From: Aigarchaeota archaeon
Lineage (GTDB): Archaea; Thermoproteota; Nitrososphaeria_A; Caldarchaeales; Wolframiiraptoraceae
Direction of reading: 5' to 3'
Length of the DNA: 64,000 nt
Assembly: GCA_025059205.1 (NCBI GenBank)
Contig: JANXDS010000005.1
Location: forward strand, 1-64,000
A model generated the notes under the pieces. It was not told the origin of the DNA and did not search any database. It saw nothing but the letters and a program-made list of their open reading frames with translations. A program made the position numbers and the translations under genes. The number at the start of each line of letters is the position of its first letter. Position 1 is the stretch's first letter. Below are positions 58,803 to 64,000 of this stretch, piece after piece.

Positions 58803-59722
58803 GCGATTACAACCCGAGCGTGCTTCGCGGGCTCTTGGCGCTAACCACCCGTGAGCTGAAGAAGTGGGCGAAGGAGCCCATAATACTTCTCATGGCAGTG
58901 CTGCAACCGGTAATATGGATGGGACTTCTCGGGAAGGCCATGAACCTTAATGCGATTTTTTCGATAAATAGCTTGAACAACGTAAACGTACCAGACATAA
59001 AAATACCCGAATACGGTATCATCGTACCGGGTTCGTTGCTCAAACAAAAGCTGCTGGAGGTGTTTGAAAGCATAGGCGCCAACGTAATGCAAACCGTTTT
59101 TGGTGTTACAGATTACTTCAGCTACATGTCCGTGGGCATGATATCGATGATAGTCATGTTCACGACGATGTTCAGCGGAATGTCGATGGTCTGGGACAGG
59201 CGCTTAGGTTTTTTAGACAAAGTCCTGAGTACCCCCGTTCCGAGGTCGGCGATAATCTTTTCGAAAGTACTTAACGCTGCTCTGAGGTCTATGTTCCAGG
59301 CGACCATAATATTGGCGTTAGCAGTAGTCTTCGGTCTGAAAATCAGCCCAAAGTTCAGTCCATTAAATCTTATGGGAATTTACGCGGCCATATTCCTCTT
59401 ATCGGTAGGACTGTCCTCGTTGTTCTTGGCGCTAGCTTTGAGGTCAACACGCCATGAGATGCAGATGGCGGTAGTTAACATGATAAACATGCCACTGATG
59501 TTCGCGAGTAACATATTCTTTCCTACGTCGATGATGCCCGAGTGGTTACAGGCAATAGCTAACGTGAACCCAGTAAGTTATTTGACGGATGCTATAAGGC
59601 AACTTACGATATTACCGCTTAATACCTCGGCGTTGGTTATGGACTTTATTTATCTGGGCGCGTTCGCAGTAACGTTATCCGCTATTGGCATAACACTTTC
59701 ATGGAGATACTTGACGAAGTAA
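58799..59722 (+). CDS. ABC-2 type exporter permease, DrrB-type
   Basis: 307 residues with about six membrane helices and a long first extracytoplasmic loop (about 50-105). MSMVWDRRLGFLDKVLSTPV (about 126-145) is the ABC-2 conserved cytoplasmic segment, and FFPTSMMPEWLQAIANVNPVS precedes the last helices, as in DrrB. It forms the exporter with the preceding ATPase. The stop is 3 bases from the convergent dph6 gene. Confidence 0.92.
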   Translation: MSDYNPSVLRGLLALTTRELKKWAKEPIILLMAVLQPVIWMGLLGKAMNLNAIFSINSLNNVNVPDIKIPEYGIIVPGSLLKQKLLEVFESIGANVMQTVFGVTDYFSYMSVGMISMIVMFTTMFSGMSMVWDRRLGFLDKVLSTPVPRSAIIFSKVLNAALRSMFQATIILALAVVFGLKISPKFSPLNLMGIYAAIFLLSVGLSSLFLALALRSTRHEMQMAVVNMINMPLMFASNIFFPTSMMPEWLQAIANVNPVSYLTDAIRQLTILPLNTSALVMDFIYLGAFAVTLSAIGITLSWRYLTK

Positions 59723-59725
59723 CTA

Positions 59726-60403
59726 CTACGTTTTATTAATGCAATCCAAACTAATTATCTCGTAGACACCACAGTCGCCAAACCACTTTTTAACGGCTTC
59801 CTTCACCCTAAGTTTTTTCTTGAAGATGGGACAGTCGAGGACAAAGGTTTCGCCCTCGCCACCTTCGAAGCACATATTTATCCCGAATTTTTCGCTTAGT
59901 CGGCGAAGTTCGTCTATCGCAGCTTCGTCTAACTTCCTGCCCAACCAACTTTCATCAAGACCTTCGGCCGAGACAGACGTTACTATACTCTCGAAACCTA
60001 ATGCATATTGTTCACGGAGTAACCTATCGGGTTCCATGCCCCAGAGCGGTGTGAGATGCTTAAGTCCGAGTTCGCTACAAACTTTTTCTATTCTATTCCT
60101 CTGGTAGCGGCTTGCGATAACCCCCGAGACTAAGCCATCTACATCACTCAGCCTCTCCAACGCTACCTTTAGGTCCTCAACCTCTTTCTCTTTGATGCCC
60201 ATGCTAGGCACCATTATCTGTTTTATGCCGATAGCATCTGCTTGGTACCGCGTCATCTCAACGTTTATCCTATGAAACATCCAAGAGTTTGGGTTACGTG
60301 TTACAACCGTCACTAGGTATTCTACAGAGTTGCCTTCGAGTAATGTTTTGTAGACGGCGTACGTGCTGTCCTTTCCACCGCTAAAAAGTGCTGCAACTCT
60401 CAA
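59726..60403 (-). CDS. dph6: Diphthine-ammonia ligase Dph6
   Basis: 225 residues. Final step of diphthamide synthesis on elongation factor 2: amidation of diphthine with ammonium and ATP. ALFSGGKDSTYA is the PP-loop of the N-type ATP pyrophosphatase fold, and GEGGEGETFVLDCP-type sequence near the C-terminus (EGGEGETFV) is the Dph6 signature, along with PLWG and VSAEGLD. The frame is open to 60535, but the 44 extra residues have no family match; the TTG at 60403 has AGAGGA 7 bases upstream and gives the normal length. It diverges from cdc6. Confidence 0.92.
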   Translation of the reverse strand: MRVAALFSGGKDSTYAVYKTLLEGNSVEYLVTVVTRNPNSWMFHRINVEMTRYQADAIGIKQIMVPSMGIKEKEVEDLKVALERLSDVDGLVSGVIASRYQRNRIEKVCSELGLKHLTPLWGMEPDRLLREQYALGFESIVTSVSAEGLDESWLGRKLDEAAIDELRRLSEKFGINMCFEGGEGETFVLDCPIFKKKLRVKEAVKKWFGDCGVYEIISLDCINKT

Positions 60404-60553
60404 AGTCAAATCCTCTCTAATCGACCGAGCGGCTTTCGGGGATATTAACCTATGCCTAACAGCAACATTCTCCGGATAATTATACAGAAATATCCATTTT
60501 CGGTTAACTCTATGATTTAATTTTAGGTATTCCATTCCATAGAGTGAGAGAGG

Positions 60554-61726
60554 ATGAGAATATTCCGTGACGAGAGTAAGCTATCGCTGGAATACGTCCC
60601 ACCTGTCCTTCCGCATAGGGAGGACGAGTTGCGTCTCCTAAAGGCTTTCTTCAGCAGCATCGTGAAGGGCAAGCAAAGCATCTCAGTTAAAGCCATAATA
60701 TCTGGCTCCGCTGGCACCGGTAAGACTGCCATGGCGAAGCTTTTTGGAAGACAGATGGAGGCTGAGGCTAAGAGTAAGCAAATGAACCTTAGATACATTC
60801 ACGTAAACTGTCGCGTGAACAGGACACTCTTCATGATACTCAAGAGGGTTGTTGAGCATCTCAAGATACCGTTACCTTCGAGAGGATATTCAACGGAGGA
60901 GTTGATGCACGGACTCCTGGATTATCTTGCGGAGAACGACCTCTACATCATCCTAGCACTCGATGACGTGGAAGTTCTGATAAAGGAAGAGGGGTCGGAC
61001 CCGTTTTACTTTCTAATGAAGATCGGTGAGGATAGAGATGATAAGATGTCCAGGCTTTCCTTCTTATTCATCGTGAGGAATCCAGAGATACTAAACATGT
61101 TGGAGAGCGGTGCAAGGATTGGTATACTTACTAATGTAGTGCACCTCTCAGAGTACAATGCTACCCAACTTTATGACATATTGAGTTATAGAGCTTCTGA
61201 GGCATTCTTTGATGGCGTCATCCTAGAGGAATCAATAAGGCTAATAGCAGACCTAGCCAGCGAGAGGGGCGATGCTAGGTATGCAATCGAGACTCTTTGG
61301 AGAAGCGGAAAGTACGCCGAAGCGGAGGGGCGCGATGTCGTAACGCCCGAACATGTAAGGAAAGCCGCGGCCAGCATATATCCTGCTATAAAGAAAGAGA
61401 ACCTTGCGTACCTCTCACTGCATGAAAAGCTAATACTTTTAGCAATAACTAGAGCCTTGGCCTCGAACGAGAAGGCCTACACCACCTCGTCAGAGTTAAA
61501 CGAGCTCTATAGACTCGTGTGCGAAGAGTATAGGGTTCAGCCTAAGGCATACACGCGCTTCTGGGAATACCTCCAAAAGCTCGAGGACCAGGGCATAATA
61601 AGAATAAAGGTATCCAGTGAAGGAGCAAGGGGACGTAGGTCGTACATAACGTTGCCTGAGGTACCGGTCTCAATACTTCAGCATGAATTAACAAAGTTGC
61701 TGGAGGTTGGGAGTAGAGAGTTTTGA
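60554..61726 (+). CDS. cdc6: Orc1/Cdc6 replication initiator
   Basis: 390 residues. AAA+ core with Walker A GSAGTGKT (51-58), Walker B LALDDVEVL (about 134-142), sensor 1 FIVRNPEI and sensor 2 region GDARYAIETLWRSG, followed by a C-terminal winged helix (about 295-375) ending ...ARGRRSYITLP. Archaeal Orc1/Cdc6 binds origin repeats and loads MCM. The gene often lies beside its origin, but no clear origin-recognition repeats are visible in the 150-base divergent gap. The stop overlaps the small winged-helix gene by TTGA. Confidence 0.94.
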   Translation: MRIFRDESKLSLEYVPPVLPHREDELRLLKAFFSSIVKGKQSISVKAIISGSAGTGKTAMAKLFGRQMEAEAKSKQMNLRYIHVNCRVNRTLFMILKRVVEHLKIPLPSRGYSTEELMHGLLDYLAENDLYIILALDDVEVLIKEEGSDPFYFLMKIGEDRDDKMSRLSFLFIVRNPEILNMLESGARIGILTNVVHLSEYNATQLYDILSYRASEAFFDGVILEESIRLIADLASERGDARYAIETLWRSGKYAEAEGRDVVTPEHVRKAAASIYPAIKKENLAYLSLHEKLILLAITRALASNEKAYTTSSELNELYRLVCEEYRVQPKAYTRFWEYLQKLEDQGIIRIKVSSEGARGRRSYITLPEVPVSILQHELTKLLEVGSREF

Positions 61727-61995
61727 GCGATTGTATGAAAAGGTTGATGTTCTTATCAAAGGGAAGAGAGAAGATATTAGAGGTTCTCATGGAGTTTGGC
61801 GAGCTAAACATATCAAAGATAATAAGGCATACGTCGCTCAACCATAAGGTCGCGAATGCCTACCTAAAAGAGATGGTATCTCTGGGCTTGGTGAAAGAAA
61901 GGAAGTTTGGTAGGGTCAGGATGTTCAGGATTTCTGATCCCGAGACACTTAAGCAGATGCTCCGGAGCGCCTTCGACTCGAAGACGTCCTCTTAA
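61723..61995 (+). CDS. Small winged-helix protein
   Basis: 90 residues: a single winged helix of the ArsR/MarR-like type with KILEVLMEFGELNISKI, HTSLNHKVANAYLKEMV as recognition helix and LVKERKFGRVRMFRI as wing. There are no cysteine or metal sites. The TTG start overlaps the cdc6 stop; an ATG four codons on (61735) is the alternative. Coupling to cdc6 suggests a role linked to replication or control of that operon. The last 47 bases overlap the convergent rfcL. Confidence 0.75.
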   Translation: MSDCMKRLMFLSKGREKILEVLMEFGELNISKIIRHTSLNHKVANAYLKEMVSLGLVKERKFGRVRMFRISDPETLKQMLRSAFDSKTSS

Positions 61996-63268
61996 GCTTT
62001 GTCGCTTTAACCTCCTCTGGCTTACCCGATAAGTAAGATATCTCGGATTCCGATAGTTCGAAGAATTTCGCAAGACCGCTCGCAACTTCACCATCATTCT
62101 TGAATATGAAGCTCAAGAAAGGAAGCATCTCGACATTTGCCTTATACGATGACATGTGACACTTTGAAGCCAACTTGTTGGCCAAATCACTCCTTAGTTC
62201 CCTCTCGTGCTTTGTAGACTGAAGCAATCTAACCCTTTGCGGAAATGAGAATTTGACGAAACCAGTCTGCGATTTCTTTCTTGAGACCGCTATACCACCA
62301 GTCATTATTGGTACTGCGTATCTAAGTAGATTCCATCTTTGCATCCTCTTTATCTTCGCGAAATAAAGATCGGCCTTTGCAAGAAAGTCCATAGCGCGCT
62401 CAAGGTCCTCAGGGTCTGTCAGCTGTTGCGGAACGTTGTCCAAGACCCAGTTGAAAAAGGTATCGATATCCACGTCAATGTTTTCCGTTGACGCCCATGC
62501 ATCTCTGATACTTTTTGCGTGAAATACCTGGACTAGCGCTGAGAATATCTCCTTAACTCTATCCCTGTATCCTAAAGCAGCCAGTGTGGAACCATCTATC
62601 TTCGGTCCCACCATCGCCAATGCCTGAAGGTCATTTATTGCGGACCTCACATCACCATTCGACCTTTCTGCTATTGCTTTCAACACGTCGTCACTACACT
62701 CTAATCTTTCTAGCGTACATATCTTTCTCAAATGTGAGACTATAAGTTGCTTATGAACATGCTTGAACTCTATCATCTCGCACATTTCCCTTATCGTGGC
62801 TAACTTCTGGTCCCACGGATCGTTTGCAATGAGTACTATCGGCACTCTAGTTTTTTCTATTGCATCCCTTATGGCCGGTATTCCTCCGGCATCTTCCTGA
62901 CCCGCTATGCCGTCTACCTCGTCAACTAATATTATTCTCTTCCTCATACCATCTAATGTTAAGGACTCGCACGCAGAGCCCACGACCCTCCTAACCTTCT
63001 CGGCAGTTCTCCAATCGCTAGCATTTACTTCAACTAAATCGTATCCCTTTTCCGTAGCATAAGCTATAACTAATGAAGTCTTACCCACACCTGCAGGTCC
63101 GTACAAGAATGCCGCCTTCTTGTACGGAGCCCCCTTCTCCCAGGATGCCATCCAATTAAGGAAAGCCTCTATTGCCTCTTTATTGCCGATTACTTCGGAT
63201 ACCCTCTTTGGTCTATACTTCTCTGTCCATATCGTGGGATGCTCTTCTCTTGTTGCTAACGTCATCAC
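61949..63268 (-). CDS. rfcL: Replication factor C large subunit
   Basis: 439 residues. Clamp-loader AAA+ core: TEKYRPKRVSEVIGN (15-29), Walker A GPAGVGKT (57-64), Walker B LVDEVDGI, sensor 1 IANDPWD. The C-terminal collar is present and the tail is Lys/Arg/Ser-rich (KLKRTSSSRRR) rather than a clear PIP-box. It works with RfcS as a 1:4 complex to load PCNA. It lies 108 bases downstream of rfcS on the same strand. Its 3' end overlaps the small winged-helix gene. Confidence 0.95.
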   Translation of the reverse strand: MMTLATREEHPTIWTEKYRPKRVSEVIGNKEAIEAFLNWMASWEKGAPYKKAAFLYGPAGVGKTSLVIAYATEKGYDLVEVNASDWRTAEKVRRVVGSACESLTLDGMRKRIILVDEVDGIAGQEDAGGIPAIRDAIEKTRVPIVLIANDPWDQKLATIREMCEMIEFKHVHKQLIVSHLRKICTLERLECSDDVLKAIAERSNGDVRSAINDLQALAMVGPKIDGSTLAALGYRDRVKEIFSALVQVFHAKSIRDAWASTENIDVDIDTFFNWVLDNVPQQLTDPEDLERAMDFLAKADLYFAKIKRMQRWNLLRYAVPIMTGGIAVSRKKSQTGFVKFSFPQRVRLLQSTKHERELRSDLANKLASKCHMSSYKANVEMLPFLSFIFKNDGEVASGLAKFFELSESEISYLSGKPEEVKATKLKRTSSSRRRSGASA

Positions 63269-63376
63269 TAGTAACCTTTATTCCCAACTAATAAGCTTCA
63301 CGAAAAATTAGCTCATGATGATGTTAACGTCGATCATTCTCGCATCGTTGGGGCAGGTAGAAGTTTTCCTGATTAG

Positions 63377-64000
63377 CTACTTCTTTTTGGTCATCGTAGC
63401 TAATTTCGCTAGGAAGCTCATGATCTGTACCTCTTCCGATGCACCTTCTGCTATCCTGTAGTCGACCTCGCCCAAAATGTCAAGTAGCTCAACCTTTGAT
63501 TCTTCTGGGATGCTAAGCGCGAATATCTCCCTATATATTGCCGAGATAAGATCCCTGCCGGCTATTCCTTGCAGGTACAGTATAGCCCTGAGAGCGTCCC
63601 TCGCCTCCACAAACTTACCGGACATCGCATACTCCAGTATCCTTCTGACGTCACCTCTGCTCACATATCCTATGACTGTGTAAACGGCTTTCTCGTCCAC
63701 TTTCTTTCCAAGAGTTGAGGTTGCTTGTAAGATGTTTATACATTTCCTCATATCGCCCTGTGCAAAATCGTAGATTGCGTCGATGGCTTCATTATCTATC
63801 TCCAAACCTTCAGCCTTTGCTATCTTCCTCAGATGCGATGCTACATCTGTCTTCGTTAAGGGTTTAAATCTAAAGATTGCGCACCTCGACTGTATCGGTT
63901 CGATTATTCTGTTGCTGTAGTTGGCTACAAGTATGAACCTACACGTCGAGGAAAATTGCTCCATTATACGTCTGAACGCATGTTGGGCATCATCCGTGAG
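63377..64000 (-). CDS. rfcS: Replication factor C small subunit, 5' end cut by window edge
   Basis: The visible 207 residues are the C-terminal part; the frame is open to base 64000, and the Met at 63964 is internal. LTDDAQHAFRRIMEQFSSTC with CRFILVANY is the sensor 1 region and PIQSRCAIFRF carries the SRC arginine finger, as in RfcS. The lid (LRKIAKAEGLEI) and the helical collar follow, ending with a Lys-rich tail. The N-terminal Walker motifs lie outside the window. It is probably co-transcribed with rfcL. Confidence 0.95.
   Translation of the reverse strand, partial: LTDDAQHAFRRIMEQFSSTCRFILVANYSNRIIEPIQSRCAIFRFKPLTKTDVASHLRKIAKAEGLEIDNEAIDAIYDFAQGDMRKCINILQATSTLGKKVDEKAVYTVIGYVSRGDVRRILEYAMSGKFVEARDALRAILYLQGIAGRDLISAIYREIFALSIPEESKVELLDILGEVDYRIAEGASEEVQIMSFLAKLATMTKKK

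Noticed and set aside
60404-60553. Replication origin beside cdc6
   Set aside because: The gap is short and I see no repeated origin-recognition boxes or G-rich element; the divergent promoters explain its A/T content.
1-64000. CRISPR arrays, insertion sequences, integrases or prophage genes
   Set aside because: No regularly spaced repeats, transposase/integrase motifs or terminal inverted repeats were found on reading the window.

Overview
The window is from a thermophilic archaeon. The evidence is a TFIIB-type initiation factor, Orc1/Cdc6 with RfcL/RfcS, an Sm-like protein, eIF5A, eIF1, diphthamide ligase, a TiaS tRNA-Ile2 modifier, HerA-NurA-Mre11-Rad50, archaeal TATA boxes and Shine-Dalgarno sites of the GGTGA/GGAGG type. 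A complete reverse gyrase points to growth at high temperature. Gene content suits the TACK group, perhaps an Aigarchaeota/Caldarchaeales-like or deep Thaumarchaeota lineage; this placement is inference. Genes are dense and intact. I see no insertion sequence, prophage or CRISPR array.

Layout. 1-12.4 kb: zinc-ribbon protein (partial), Sm-like protein, archaeal SAM synthetase, a PMT-type glycosyltransferase, Elp3, an F420-type LLM oxidoreductase, hexapeptide transferase, eIF1, TFB, CysS, a sugar nucleotidyltransferase that seems to start at CTG, an N-acetyltransferase and a site-2-type protease. 12.3-25 kb: a LarA-like protein, then F420 biosynthesis (an FbiB-C-terminal-like nitroreductase translationally coupled to CofD, with CofC nearby), alcohol dehydrogenase, reverse gyrase, a secreted propeller protein, glycerate kinase, a zinc-ribbon membrane protein and a UPF0282 metallohydrolase. 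25-32 kb: an Lhr-type helicase, a Nudix hydrolase and the most interesting locus of the window, a three-gene operon for a short-armed Smc5/6-like ATPase, an Nse4-like kleisin and a tandem winged-helix (kite, Nse1/Nse3-like) protein. 32-40 kb: NDP-sugar synthase, archaemetzincin, AK6-type kinase, an isocitrate/isopropylmalate-type dehydrogenase, Nob1-like PIN nuclease, NAD kinase, TiaS and a GfcR-like regulator.

40-46 kb is the recombination operon nurA-herA-mre11-rad50, in which Rad50 has no CXXC zinc hook. 45.8-50.7 kb is a branched-chain amino acid type ABC importer. 50.7-56.7 kb is a tungsten locus: a ModE-like regulator fused to a substrate-binding domain, a well-formed ModE-type palindrome, TupABC, a PRC-barrel protein, the initiator tRNA-Met gene, and a tungsten aldehyde ferredoxin oxidoreductase that would use the imported metal. 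56.7-64 kb holds eIF5A, a PadR-controlled DrrAB-type ABC exporter, diphthamide ligase Dph6, and a replication island (Orc1/Cdc6, a small winged-helix protein, RfcL, partial RfcS).

Several starts were moved from the longest reading frame using Shine-Dalgarno sites, ATGA overlaps or family N-termini: Sm-like, TFB, CysS, nucleotidyltransferase, CofD, kite protein, Rad50 and Dph6. All family calls come from reading motifs by eye; no database search was run.
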